Assembly: GCF_027594545.1 (NCBI RefSeq)
Contig: NZ_CP115160.1
Location: 2,923,001 to 2,987,000 of the forward strand
DNA: 64,000 bases
Origin: Algoriphagus sp. TR-M9
Lineage (GTDB): Bacteria; Bacteroidota; Bacteroidia; Cytophagales; Cyclobacteriaceae
Direction of reading: 5' to 3'
Each line of letters begins with the position of its first letter. Positions within the stretch are counted from its first letter, which is position 1. Shown here piece after piece: positions 51,858 through 61,030 of the stretch. Position numbers and translations under genes: made by a program. The notes under the pieces were generated by a model. The model was not told the origin of the DNA and made no database searches. It saw only the letters and a list, made by a program, of their open reading frames with translations.

Positions 51858-53108
51858 CTAAGCCATTTCTGCGACACGTGGCTGGTTTTGCTTTTTCTTA
51901 GCGGGCTTCTTTTTACGTTTGTTCCACCAGATCAAGGTACCGGTGATAGGTAAACTGGTCGCTACTAAACAAGCGATAAACCACAGTAATTTGCTGAATT
52001 GGCTAAAAATATCACCCACATGAAGTGACTTGATGGATCTACCGATCTGCTGGCGGACAGACATATCCGAAAACAGCTTCGCTTCAGTCACTGACATATC
52101 AGATGCAGAAAGTGTCAACTGATCCGCTCCTGCTCTAGCGAAAAACCCTGTACGATACTTACTCACCTGCACTGGGTCTCCTGATTTGGAAGGCAAGGAA
52201 ACCCTGATATTCCCCTCATAGGGCAGTTCCTTATTGGTACTTGCAAAAACATCTTCCAGTGAAAAAGCAGCTAGTTCCCCGGCTGGTTCCTCTTGGGCTG
52301 GTTCCGGCTTTTGACGTTCTCCCTTGGCTGAAGCTTCACCTCTTTGGGTAGGAGCCTGATAGGTATCAAACATTTTTTGATACCCCTCTCTGTACCAAGT
52401 AAAAGACCAAAATGGCCCGGTAGCTCCCATGATAAAGAGGAAAATCAAGGAATAAAAAGCAAGGGTATTATGCAGGTCATGATTGACACGCTTCCAGTTT
52501 CCTGACCATTTAATCTTCAGTCCCTGCTTGTAGTTTTTGACTTTATTTGGAAACCAAATCACTATTCCGGTGATCACACCCAGTAGAAACAAAAGTGTAG
52601 CGATGCCATTGATCAACCTGCCCAGGTCCCTATTGCCCATACTTTCCAGAATGGGGGTCTCCACTCTATCTAAAAGCAACCATCTGTGCAGACTGAACAT
52701 GTAGCCCATAAACTCCGCTGTAGCAGTTTTGTCCGAACTGTTGGAGACAATCTCCGCCGTATAGGGGTTCACATAATAGGTAGTTCCTCTGCCTTTTTCT
52801 CCTTCTTCTTTTAAGGTAAACTGTACCGTACGGTCAGCTTCTTCATTCCACATCAACCCCACTACATCCGCTCCGGTTTGGCTCTCCAGTTCAGCTTTTA
52901 ACCGATCAGCAGAAAGCCGCTCTCCCTGCTCCTCCACAAAATACCGCTCAGAATCCATGAATTCCCGGATTTCTGTATTGTACACATAAATGGTCCCGCT
53001 AAAGCACACAGCTATTACCACCAGGCCGGAAATGAGCCCGGCATACAAGTGTATCTGATCAAAAATATTTCTGATGGTCTTCCAAGTGTTTGATTTGGTT
53101 GGCTTCAT
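51858..53108 (-). CDS. PepSY-associated transmembrane protein
   Basis: A 416-residue protein of the PepSY_TM (DUF2271/PiuB-like) family: a signal anchor near residue 20 (LYAGLISGLVVIAVCFSGTIYVY), a PepSY-like periplasmic region (about 45-165), then helices with HRWLLLDRV and the conserved HDLHNTLAFYSLIFLFIMGATGPFWSF, and a final helix followed by the Lys-rich tail RKKKPAKKKQ. Members often sit with TonB-dependent siderophore receptors and respond to iron, possibly as reductases in iron release. A metalloregulator-like palindrome lies 65 bp upstream, but no receptor is adjacent. Confidence 0.85.
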   Translation of the reverse strand: MKPTKSNTWKTIRNIFDQIHLYAGLISGLVVIAVCFSGTIYVYNTEIREFMDSERYFVEEQGERLSADRLKAELESQTGADVVGLMWNEEADRTVQFTLKEEGEKGRGTTYYVNPYTAEIVSNSSDKTATAEFMGYMFSLHRWLLLDRVETPILESMGNRDLGRLINGIATLLFLLGVITGIVIWFPNKVKNYKQGLKIKWSGNWKRVNHDLHNTLAFYSLIFLFIMGATGPFWSFTWYREGYQKMFDTYQAPTQRGEASAKGERQKPEPAQEEPAGELAAFSLEDVFASTNKELPYEGNIRVSLPSKSGDPVQVSKYRTGFFARAGADQLTLSASDMSVTEAKLFSDMSVRQQIGRSIKSLHVGDIFSQFSKLLWFIACLVATSLPITGTLIWWNKRKKKPAKKKQNQPRVAEMA

Positions 53109-53573
53109 AGCGTGTTCAGGTTGAGGCTATTTGATGAAAAGATGAGGCAAAAATAATGAAGTTTTTTATTATTTAGATTTAATCTAATAAAAACTTAGCG
53201 CGAATATTTTCTTTCCTTCCAGCGAATGAATAGTTCGTAATGCATCAGGTCTGGTTGTACGAACCTGTGTGTGAAATTCTGGGAAATTCTATTGAACTAT
53301 GGTCTCCGAAAGAATAAAACCCGGTAGCTATGGCAAGGTCAATACGCTTGTAAAAACTTTAGCCTGATCCCAAAAGCTACCCGGACCAGGCCAAACACCC
53401 TAAAATCGACAACCACCCTATTTTTTACTTTTTGTCACTTTTTTAAACATTTTATATTCTTTTTAAACCCTGATTTTAATAGATTCACAGAAAATAAGAT
53501 AAATCAAGTTAATTTTTTAACCTGATTTGATCACCAAAGCAAACCACTCAACCTACCAATTAAGCCTACTTCT
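53109..53573. other. 465-bp divergent intergenic region
   Basis: It separates the PepSY gene (minus) and the ECF sigma gene (plus). It holds the palindrome at 53173-53187 and an imperfect long-range inverted repeat CCCGGTAGCT ... AGCTACCCGG (about 53320-53382), which could fold as a hairpin. No gene was seen. Confidence 0.5.
53173..53187. promoter_or_regulatory. palindromic operator-like site upstream of the PepSY gene
   Basis: TTAGATT-T-AATCTAA is a perfect 15-base inverted repeat in an A/T-rich stretch 65 bp upstream of the PepSY gene start. Its shape is compatible with iron-responsive regulator sites (Fur or DtxR type) placed ahead of such genes. The identity of the regulator is inference. 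Confidence 0.5.
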
Positions 53574-54161
53574 ATGTCAGAGCACATTAAAAAAGAGCAG
53601 GAATTGATCTCAAAAATCCAAAAGGGTGATGAATCAGCTTTTGTGGAAGTATACCACCTTTACTGGAAAAGGCTTTTCAATTTCGGATACAAGAAGCTCG
53701 CAAAAAAAGAAATTGTAGAAGGGATAGTGCAGGAGGTATTTATTGATTTCTGGACCAAACGCCAAACATTGGACATTCATTCCTCCCTGACTTCCTACCT
53801 ATTCACAGCTGTCAATTACAAAATAATCAACCAGTACAAATCTCAGGTAGTGAGGGAGAATTTTGCCCAGAAAGAGCGCAAAAAGGGGGAACAAAACGAC
53901 TCCTCTACCGACGACAAGGTATTATTTGACGACTTGAAAGCCAATCTCAAAAGAGTCATTAATAGACTTCCCGCTCAGCGAAGACAAGTCTATCAACTCA
54001 GGCATAACCAAGGCTTAAGCAACATTGAAATTGCTCAAACCTTACAAATCTCAGTAAGTACGGTAGAAAAACACATGATTAAGGCAATGAAGGACATCCG
54101 AACAGGACTAAGAGAGTTTACCTTTTCCATATCCATCATGGCTTTGCTCAGCAGTATCTGA
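53574..54161 (+). CDS. ECF-type RNA polymerase sigma factor
   Basis: A 195-residue sigma-70 family protein with region 2 (EVYHLYWKRLFNFGYKKL, then EIVEGIVQEVFIDFWTKR) and region 4 (RLPAQRRQVYQLRHNQGLSNIEIAQTLQISVSTVEKHM). This Bacteroidota FecI-like subgroup pairs with FecR proteins and SusC-type receptors. It starts a block sigma-FecR-SusC-SusD, probably activating that locus when the receptor signals substrate or ligand binding. Confidence 0.92.
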   Translation: MSEHIKKEQELISKIQKGDESAFVEVYHLYWKRLFNFGYKKLAKKEIVEGIVQEVFIDFWTKRQTLDIHSSLTSYLFTAVNYKIINQYKSQVVRENFAQKERKKGEQNDSSTDDKVLFDDLKANLKRVINRLPAQRRQVYQLRHNQGLSNIEIAQTLQISVSTVEKHMIKAMKDIRTGLREFTFSISIMALLSSI

Positions 54162-54338
54162 ACCAGACTCAAAAACCAAAACACCTAGATTCGATTTATT
54201 GCAAATTTTCTACACACAGGGTTAAATAATTATTGTTTTTAATACAAAAAACGTAAAATGTTTATTTTTTGGTTTTTTTTGATAGACGAATAGCGGATTT
54301 TTTATTCTAAACTGACTAATAGGGTATAAAGCTAAATA

Positions 54339-55250
54339 ATGGAAACAGGAAATTCAGGACATATTGAAAATACTGTAAACCTAGAGAGGTTTGATGAGGG
54401 GAACGAAGATGACTTTGTAGGACAAATGCCGGAAGAATCCCAACAAGCGCTAAAAGATAGAATGCTTACAGGAATCAGCTCCCGCATCCGTGAAATAGAA
54501 AAAAGGAAAAGCAAAAGACGGACTTATTTTAGAATTGCCGCATCAGTTGCATTGATCCTTGCCTTTGCTAGCTCATTCTGGATCCTAGCCAAACCTGATG
54601 AGGTAAGTTTTCAAACTGCCTCTAATGAAACTATGGAAGTAAATCTTCCGGATGGGTCAAAAGTGATCCTAAACTCCAACTCCAAGCTTAGCTATGCTAA
54701 AAGTGAAATCTGGGGATTTGACCGGAAAGTGACCTTAGCGGGAGAGGGGTACTTTGAGATTGCAAAAGATAAGAAGGAGAAGCGCTTTACCATCAATGAG
54801 GGTACCCTCATGGAAGTAGAGGTATTGGGGACAGAATTCAATTTCAAAAACCAGCACCCTGTCCATAAAGTGACCTTAATAGAAGGAAGCGTGGCTTTAG
54901 GCTATCAAGGAAAGTCCGGTTCTGCCAAGCACAGCATGGTACCGGGAGAAATGGTGAGGCTGGATCCTGGCAAACATGAATTGCATTCGAAAATAATCAC
55001 CAACCCTGAAAGGTTGCTGGCCTGGAAAGACAGAAAATTGAAACTAAAGAATGAAAGTCTGGAAGAGGTGCTTGCGATAGTGAAGGAAGTGTATGACCTG
55101 AGACTTGAGAGTGAAAGCCTAGACCAAAAAGACCAACTGGTGTCAGGCAGTATACCCCTGACTGATAGTGCTGACGAAGTCATTGAAAACATTGCCATAC
55201 TCTTCAATACGAAGCTGGATGTAGAAGAAAATTTAATACGAGTATTATAA
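54339..55250 (+). CDS. FecR-family anti-sigma factor
   Basis: The 303-residue protein has a cytoplasmic N-terminal part (1-60, sigma-binding), one transmembrane helix (about 64-83, YFRIAASVALILAFASSFWILA), a periplasmic FecR domain (about 105-200, NLPDGSKVILNSNSKLSY, GEGYFEIAKDKKEKRF) and a C-terminal DUF4974 domain with SLEEVLAIVKEVYDL. It would hold the adjacent sigma factor until the STN-containing SusC receptor signals. The start codon lies 177 bp after the sigma gene. Confidence 0.9.
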   Translation: METGNSGHIENTVNLERFDEGNEDDFVGQMPEESQQALKDRMLTGISSRIREIEKRKSKRRTYFRIAASVALILAFASSFWILAKPDEVSFQTASNETMEVNLPDGSKVILNSNSKLSYAKSEIWGFDRKVTLAGEGYFEIAKDKKEKRFTINEGTLMEVEVLGTEFNFKNQHPVHKVTLIEGSVALGYQGKSGSAKHSMVPGEMVRLDPGKHELHSKIITNPERLLAWKDRKLKLKNESLEEVLAIVKEVYDLRLESESLDQKDQLVSGSIPLTDSADEVIENIAILFNTKLDVEENLIRVL

Positions 55251-55458
55251 ATAACCGCCTGATGTTCGGCCGGACAGCAGGCAAAAAACCAACTATTAGT
55301 AACCAATAAAAATTGTTCGAGCAAAATGCTACCGATACGCGGGAGCTAAAATTACAAGGAAATAATCCTCAGGACATACCCCCTGAAGATGAAAGAATGA
55401 CGCGCAGTAGCCCCAAAATAATCGCGAATAAACATTCTAACCACTAACCTATTAATCT

Positions 55459-58400
55459 ATGCTCATCAAATTTACCCGTTTACTGTTGGTTGCCGGGGTA
55501 TCCGGTGTGCTGGTGCTACCACCATCAGCCCAAGGCCAAACATTCGCCAAACTCGATAAAGACCCTCCAACTGCCACAGCGCAGGTAGGCCCTAAAAAGC
55601 TGGAATCAGCCATCAAAGAGCTGGAGGACCTCTACGCCATTTCTATCGCTTACCCTGCTCCCCTAGCAGAGCTGGAAGCGAAAATACCAGCAGCCATCAA
55701 CACCAAGCTGTCTGCTGAAGAAAACCTAGCCAGAATCCTAAAGGGCAGTCAGATCAATTACAAAAAAGGTGCTGGCAACTTTTATATGCTAGAAAAATCA
55801 AACGCCACAAGCCTTGCTCCTAGCACCACAGCTAGAGTAAAACCTAAAATCGAAGCTGTTGAGCGGACGATTGAAGGACTGGTCTTGGACGATACGGATA
55901 CTCCCATCCCTGGAGCCAGTGTATTGATCAAAGGGACCATGATAGGCGTAGTCACCGATGTGGATGGCAAATTCACCCTGACTATCCCAGATGAAAACTC
56001 AGAGGCGGTGTTGGCTGTTTCATTTATTGGCTTCACCACCCAGGAAATCCCCATTGGCACCACCTCGAATTTCACCATCAAGCTAGCTTCATCAGACCTA
56101 GCCCTGAACGAAGTAGTGGTGACTGCATTTGGATTGGAGCGGGACAAGAAAGCGTTGGGTTATGCCACCCAGAGTGTAGATGGAAAATCCTTAACAGAAG
56201 CTCGCCCCACAAACGTGGCAAACAGCCTCTCAGGCCGAGTAGCGGGTGTACAGGTCACCGGTAATTCCATGCCAGGAAGTGGGGCCCAGATCGTCATAAG
56301 AGGATCCTCCTCAGTAGCCGGTAACAACCAACCCCTGGTCGTAGTGGATGGAGTTCCCTTAGAGCAAACTTCCAGCCGTCAATACGGCAATGGACTTTCT
56401 GAAATCAGCCCAGACAACATCAAGGAAATGAACATCCTGAAGGGAGCCACAGCTGCTGCTCTTTACGGGTCCAGAGCTGCCAATGGCGTCATCATGATCA
56501 CTACTAAAAATGGGTCTGACACCAAGGGACTGGGCATAGAATTCAACAGCAACATGACTTTTGACAACCCGCTGGTGAAACCTGATTTTCAAAACACCTA
56601 TGGAGGCGGTGCAGGCTATCGCACCTGGTATGTGGATGGTAGAAATGGATTTGACGCGGATGGAATCCGGGGGACTGCGGGCGTAGACGAAAGCTGGGGA
56701 GCACCTATGGATGGCAGAATGGTGCCCTTATGGTATTCTGCTCCGGAGCGAGTTGCCTTATTACCCCAGCCAAATAACTGGGAGGAATTCTGGGAAACCG
56801 GTCAGAGCATCTCAAACTCAGTGGCACTTTCCGGAGGAAATGAGCAAGGAAGCTTTCGTGTAGCAATAGGGAGATTAGACCAGACCAGCATCATGGCTGA
56901 CAATGACTACTTCCGAAACAATTTCAAACTCAACACCTCATATAAGTTCATCCCTGAACTTCAGATGAGTGTAAATGCCGAATACATCAAATCTGGCTCT
57001 GACAACAGAGGCTTTACAGGCAGTCAGGATTTCATCTGGGCACATAGACACACCGAATACGATAAACTAAAAAACTGGGAAGACTATTACGAAATCCAAA
57101 GGCTCACCTTCCGGGATGGTGATGATTATCCTTATGCCAACTGGCAACACGAGTACTTCTCCAATCCTTTCTACAACCAGAAATACCTTCCAAACTCCAA
57201 TGAGAAGGACAGACTGGTAGGTAGTGTAGCCTTATCCTATGACCTGGGCGAAAACTTCAATATCATGGCCAGAACAGGGACAGATTACTGGACTGACACC
57301 CGCATTAACATCAACAGAGCAGAAAGCACGAAAAACAACGTCAAGAGATTTGGCGCCTATTCTGAAAATGTGTACTCCAGCCAGGAAACCAATAGTGACA
57401 TCATCATCACTTTTGACAAGGACATCACACCAAGGCTATCATTGAAAGTACAGGGAGGGGCTATTAACCGGGTAAATAATTACAAAAGCACCTCAGTAAG
57501 TGTAGGAGAACTGACCATAGATGGGTTGTATAACCTTGGCAACTACGCCAGTCCGGTCACACCATCCAGCACCATTAGAGAACAAGTAGTCAATAGTGTT
57601 TTTGGCTCAGCACAATTTGGATTTAATAACTACCTGTTCCTGGATGTGACCGGAAGAAACGACTGGTCCAGTACTTTACCCACTTCGGACAATTCATTCT
57701 TTTACCCTTCCGCAGCACTGAGTGCCGTTTTAACAGATATTTTCGATGTGCAGTCAGGCTGGTTGTCTTTTGCAAAAGTAAGAGCAAGTTTGGCGCAAGT
57801 AGGAAATGATGCAGACCCCTATTTGTTGAATCAGGTTTACTCTTCAGAGGGACTTTGGGCGGGCACTACTCCTACCTATTCCGAGTCCAATGAAATTGCA
57901 AACCGAAACCTGAAGCCAGAAATCACCACCGGAAAAGAGGTAGGCGTAGATCTTAGATTCTTCGAAGGAAGAGTAGGCGTAGACTTCACTTATTACCACC
58001 AGTCTACTGTAAATCAAATCCTTGCAGTATCAATCTCCACAGCATCCGGCTACAGCAGCCAAATCCTGAATGCCGGAGAAATAACCAACCAAGGAGTAGA
58101 ATTGACGATAAATGCCACTCCATTCAATACCGCTTCAGGATTTAGTTGGTATACCGCCCTGAATTTCTCCAGAAACAGAAACCAGGTAGTAGAACTGGCT
58201 GAGGGCCTTGAAAACTACATTTTAGGCTCACAAAACTCACTGACTTCAGAAGCCAGAGTAGGGCAGCCATACGGTTCGCTTTACGGCAGAAGATACCTGC
58301 GTAGCCCAGAGGGCGAGTTGATTTATAATAATGGACTACCAGTCCTGGAAGAAGGGACATTCATAGTCGGTAACATTCAGCCGGATTGGCTTGGAGGCTG

Positions 58401-58920
58401 GACTAACTCCTTTGCCTACAAAGGCATAGAGCTCAACACGCTGATCGATGTGAAAATGGGCGGGGATATTTTCGACGTGGGAACTGGACTGGCCAGAAAA
58501 ACAGGTCAGTATATAGAAACCGAAGCCGGTCGAGAGGAAGGCGTAATAGGAAATGGAGTCATGAACATAGGTACTGCAGAAGATCCAGTGTATGTCCCAA
58601 ATGATGTGATAGCCAACGCAACCACCTTTTGGAACTCGCAAAACCCGAGAACCTATCATGAATCAGGGATTTTTGATGGCACCTATGTCAAGCTTCGCGA
58701 ACTATCTCTAGGCTATGTATTCCCAAAAAACTTCCTAGGAAACAGCTTCATCCAGTCCATGAAATTGTCATTTGTAGGCCGAAACCTAGCTATCCTATAC
58801 AAGAACCACCCTCACATGGATCCTGAAGTGGATATGAAAGGCGGCAATGCCCAAGGCTTTGCCTATGGCCAGATGCCAACTACCAGAAGTTTAGGATTCA
58901 ACTTAAACGTGACTTTTTAA
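55459..58920 (+). CDS. SusC/RagA TonB-dependent outer-membrane receptor with STN signalling domain
   Basis: A 1153-residue protein with a signal peptide (ending PSAQG), an STN domain (about 50-110, signal transfer to FecR), a carboxypeptidase-regulatory-like domain (about 135-215, GLVLDDTDTPIPGASVLIKG), a plug (PTNVANSLSGRVAGVQV, GSSSVAGNNQPLVVVDG, GATAAALYGSRAANGVI, the SusC signature) and a 22-strand barrel ending in a C-terminal Phe (LNLNVTF). It imports a TonB-energised substrate with its SusD partner. The STN domain fits the upstream sigma/FecR pair. The substrate is unknown; no glycoside hydrolase lies nearby. Confidence 0.93.
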   Translation: MLIKFTRLLLVAGVSGVLVLPPSAQGQTFAKLDKDPPTATAQVGPKKLESAIKELEDLYAISIAYPAPLAELEAKIPAAINTKLSAEENLARILKGSQINYKKGAGNFYMLEKSNATSLAPSTTARVKPKIEAVERTIEGLVLDDTDTPIPGASVLIKGTMIGVVTDVDGKFTLTIPDENSEAVLAVSFIGFTTQEIPIGTTSNFTIKLASSDLALNEVVVTAFGLERDKKALGYATQSVDGKSLTEARPTNVANSLSGRVAGVQVTGNSMPGSGAQIVIRGSSSVAGNNQPLVVVDGVPLEQTSSRQYGNGLSEISPDNIKEMNILKGATAAALYGSRAANGVIMITTKNGSDTKGLGIEFNSNMTFDNPLVKPDFQNTYGGGAGYRTWYVDGRNGFDADGIRGTAGVDESWGAPMDGRMVPLWYSAPERVALLPQPNNWEEFWETGQSISNSVALSGGNEQGSFRVAIGRLDQTSIMADNDYFRNNFKLNTSYKFIPELQMSVNAEYIKSGSDNRGFTGSQDFIWAHRHTEYDKLKNWEDYYEIQRLTFRDGDDYPYANWQHEYFSNPFYNQKYLPNSNEKDRLVGSVALSYDLGENFNIMARTGTDYWTDTRININRAESTKNNVKRFGAYSENVYSSQETNSDIIITFDKDITPRLSLKVQGGAINRVNNYKSTSVSVGELTIDGLYNLGNYASPVTPSSTIREQVVNSVFGSAQFGFNNYLFLDVTGRNDWSSTLPTSDNSFFYPSAALSAVLTDIFDVQSGWLSFAKVRASLAQVGNDADPYLLNQVYSSEGLWAGTTPTYSESNEIANRNLKPEITTGKEVGVDLRFFEGRVGVDFTYYHQSTVNQILAVSISTASGYSSQILNAGEITNQGVELTINATPFNTASGFSWYTALNFSRNRNQVVELAEGLENYILGSQNSLTSEARVGQPYGSLYGRRYLRSPEGELIYNNGLPVLEEGTFIVGNIQPDWLGGWTNSFAYKGIELNTLIDVKMGGDIFDVGTGLARKTGQYIETEAGREEGVIGNGVMNIGTAEDPVYVPNDVIANATTFWNSQNPRTYHESGIFDGTYVKLRELSLGYVFPKNFLGNSFIQSMKLSFVGRNLAILYKNHPHMDPEVDMKGGNAQGFAYGQMPTTRSLGFNLNVTF

Positions 58921-58951
58921 TCCAACCATCTACCTGTAAAGAACTAATCAC

Positions 58952-59046
58952 ATGAAATCGAGCATGACTAAAAAGCGACATTCTGCCATACTAGCGCGCA
59001 ATGCGAGATTTCATCTGACCTTTTAAAAACAAATTATAAACAGATG
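58952..59046 (+). repeat. leader hairpin repeat, copy C, ending on the SusD start codon
   Basis: Left arm ATGAAATCGAGCATGA, right arm ATGCGAGATTTCAT, then TGACC, TTTTAAAAAC, AAATTATAAACAG and ATG, which is the start codon of the SusD gene at 59044. It sits between susC and susD. The loop differs from copies A and B. Confidence 0.8.
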
Positions 59047-60504
59047 AAAAGAATATATCAATATACGACCGCTATTCTCCTTCTGACTTTTGGTACGATG
59101 ACTTCCTGTACCAAAGATTTTGAAGAGATCAATACTGACCCAAACAACCCCGTATCCATCTCACCTTCTCTGCTTTTGCCAAACGCAATTCAAACGGTAG
59201 TAGACCGATATTGGGGTCATAGCACTCGCTATCAGCGATTGAACATAGATGCGGCAATGTGCTGGATACAGCACTTGTCAAGAAACATCTACATCAATGC
59301 TGAGGGAGACAGCTACGAAATCCCACTGACCATTTCATCTGGGACCTGGAACAGTATTTACAACGAATCCCTGATCAATTTTGAACGGGTAAAAACGCTC
59401 TCGGCACCGGGATCTTCTTTTGAAAACGCCAATTATCAAGGCATTGCCATGACCATGCAGTCTTTTGCCTTTGCTTATCTGACAGATGTTTTTGGCCCCA
59501 TCCCCTACACTGAAGCGCTACAAGGTACAGGCGAAGAACCTATCAACTCTCCTAAATATGACTCGCAGGAGGAAATCTATGCCGGAATCCTCAATGAACT
59601 GATGGAAGCAAATGACTTGCTGTCTACGGATGGACCTACCGTGGAAGGTGACATTCTCTTCAACGGAGACATCATGAAATGGAAGCGCTTTGCCAATTCT
59701 CTGACTCTTCGAATTGCCAATAGACAAGCCAGCCAAAAGCCGGCCGAATCCCGAGCTATAATGGCTCAGATTCTAGGTGACCCGAGCAAGTATCCCGTTT
59801 TCGAAAATGTAGAACAGGCAGCAGAACTACATCACTTTGATGTGATAGGCAGTAGAAACAAAATGTTTGATGTTTTCTCTACCCGGTCTGACTGGAACAT
59901 CAGCAGTACCTTGATAGACAAATTACTGGAGCTGGATGATGAGCGGATTACCGTGTATGCCCAGCCTTTGGAAGACGGTTCCTATGCAGGCCTGCCTAAT
60001 GGACTCACTGATGCTGCAGCAGGAACTTATAACGCTTCCAGAATCGGATTGAAATACCTAGACCCTACCGCTCCGAGCGTACTAATGACCTATGCGGAAC
60101 TGGAGTTTATCAAAGCGGAAGCTGCGCTAGATGGAGACATCGAAGGTGATGCTGCTGAATATCTGGAGAGCGCCATCAAAGCCTCATTTAGACAGCAAGG
60201 TTTGATCATGCCGGATGACTATATGAGCAGAATAGGCGGAGTGACTAAAGAAAGCATCATGACGCAAAAATGGATAGCCCTATTCGGACAAGGGGTAGAA
60301 GCCTGGAACGAATACCGTAGAACTGGCTATCCGGTGATGCCACCCCCAAATCCTAATGCAGTTTTCTCAAATGAAGGGGTTTTACCTACCAGAATTGAAT
60401 ACCCAAGTTCTGAATACTCTCTGAACAAGACGAACCTAGACGAAGGCATCAGCAAACTGGGCGGGTCAGACAATATGAGAACACCTCTATGGTGGGTAGA
60501 ATAA
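59044..60504 (+). CDS. SusD/RagB-family outer-membrane lipoprotein
   Basis: A 486-residue SusD-like protein: lipoprotein signal (lipobox Cys at about 22, GTMTSCTKDF), then EEINTDPNNPVSISPSLLLPNAI, and TPR-type helices through FAYLTDVFGPIPYTEAL and LMEANDLLSTDG. It belongs to the SusD-like_2 group, whose members bind varied nutrients including peptides and glycans. It forms the lid of the SusCD complex with the product of the upstream gene. Its leader is a 95-bp hairpin repeat (copy C), an oddity in this otherwise ordinary pair. Confidence 0.92.
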   Translation: MKRIYQYTTAILLLTFGTMTSCTKDFEEINTDPNNPVSISPSLLLPNAIQTVVDRYWGHSTRYQRLNIDAAMCWIQHLSRNIYINAEGDSYEIPLTISSGTWNSIYNESLINFERVKTLSAPGSSFENANYQGIAMTMQSFAFAYLTDVFGPIPYTEALQGTGEEPINSPKYDSQEEIYAGILNELMEANDLLSTDGPTVEGDILFNGDIMKWKRFANSLTLRIANRQASQKPAESRAIMAQILGDPSKYPVFENVEQAAELHHFDVIGSRNKMFDVFSTRSDWNISSTLIDKLLELDDERITVYAQPLEDGSYAGLPNGLTDAAAGTYNASRIGLKYLDPTAPSVLMTYAELEFIKAEAALDGDIEGDAAEYLESAIKASFRQQGLIMPDDYMSRIGGVTKESIMTQKWIALFGQGVEAWNEYRRTGYPVMPPPNPNAVFSNEGVLPTRIEYPSSEYSLNKTNLDEGISKLGGSDNMRTPLWWVE

Positions 60505-60538
60505 TCCAATCAATCTCCAAAACTCAACAGACATTCCT

Positions 60539-60982
60539 ATGAAAAACTCTATTAATAGATTATTGGCAATTGGAGCAGTAGTCTCCATGATATTCACTCA
60601 GTCCTGCGTGGAAACTGAGGAATTGGTCACTCCCAATGTGGCCGCCCCGGTTCTGATTTTATTTGAAGGCAATTCCTTCTCACCGGAATCTCCGGTAACT
60701 GTGGCTTCCAAGTTTTTGGAACTGGACAAAACAAACATTCTGGACCACACCCAGGGGATAGATTCCATCCCGGTATCTAATCTCGATATAGCGGTATTTA
60801 TCAACAATACCACTGCGGTTGCCAGTCTGCTCACGGATGCAGCCGGTGCTGCCGAACTGGTGGTTTCCTGGTCCGAGCTAGGGCTATCTGAACCTACCTC
60901 AGGAAGCCAGGTACGACTGGAGTTTGTGGGCGAATACAAGGACATCCCTTTTCGGAAATACCACACCGTCAGAGTAAACTAA
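60539..60982 (+). CDS. lipoprotein downstream of SusD, unknown function
   Basis: A 147-residue protein with a lipoprotein signal (MIFTQSCVETEE, Cys at 23) and about 120 residues of beta-rich sequence (FEGNSFSPESPVTVASKFLELD, LDIAVFINNTTAVASLL) that look like one Ig-like fold, possibly a surface glycan- or ligand-binding accessory as often follows SusD. It starts 34 bp after the SusD stop. I do not recognise a family. Confidence 0.75.
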   Translation: MKNSINRLLAIGAVVSMIFTQSCVETEELVTPNVAAPVLILFEGNSFSPESPVTVASKFLELDKTNILDHTQGIDSIPVSNLDIAVFINNTTAVASLLTDAAGAAELVVSWSELGLSEPTSGSQVRLEFVGEYKDIPFRKYHTVRVN

Positions 60983-61030
60983 GCGCATTTATACATTAAA
61001 ACTATTTGACTCTAACCTAAACACAAGATC

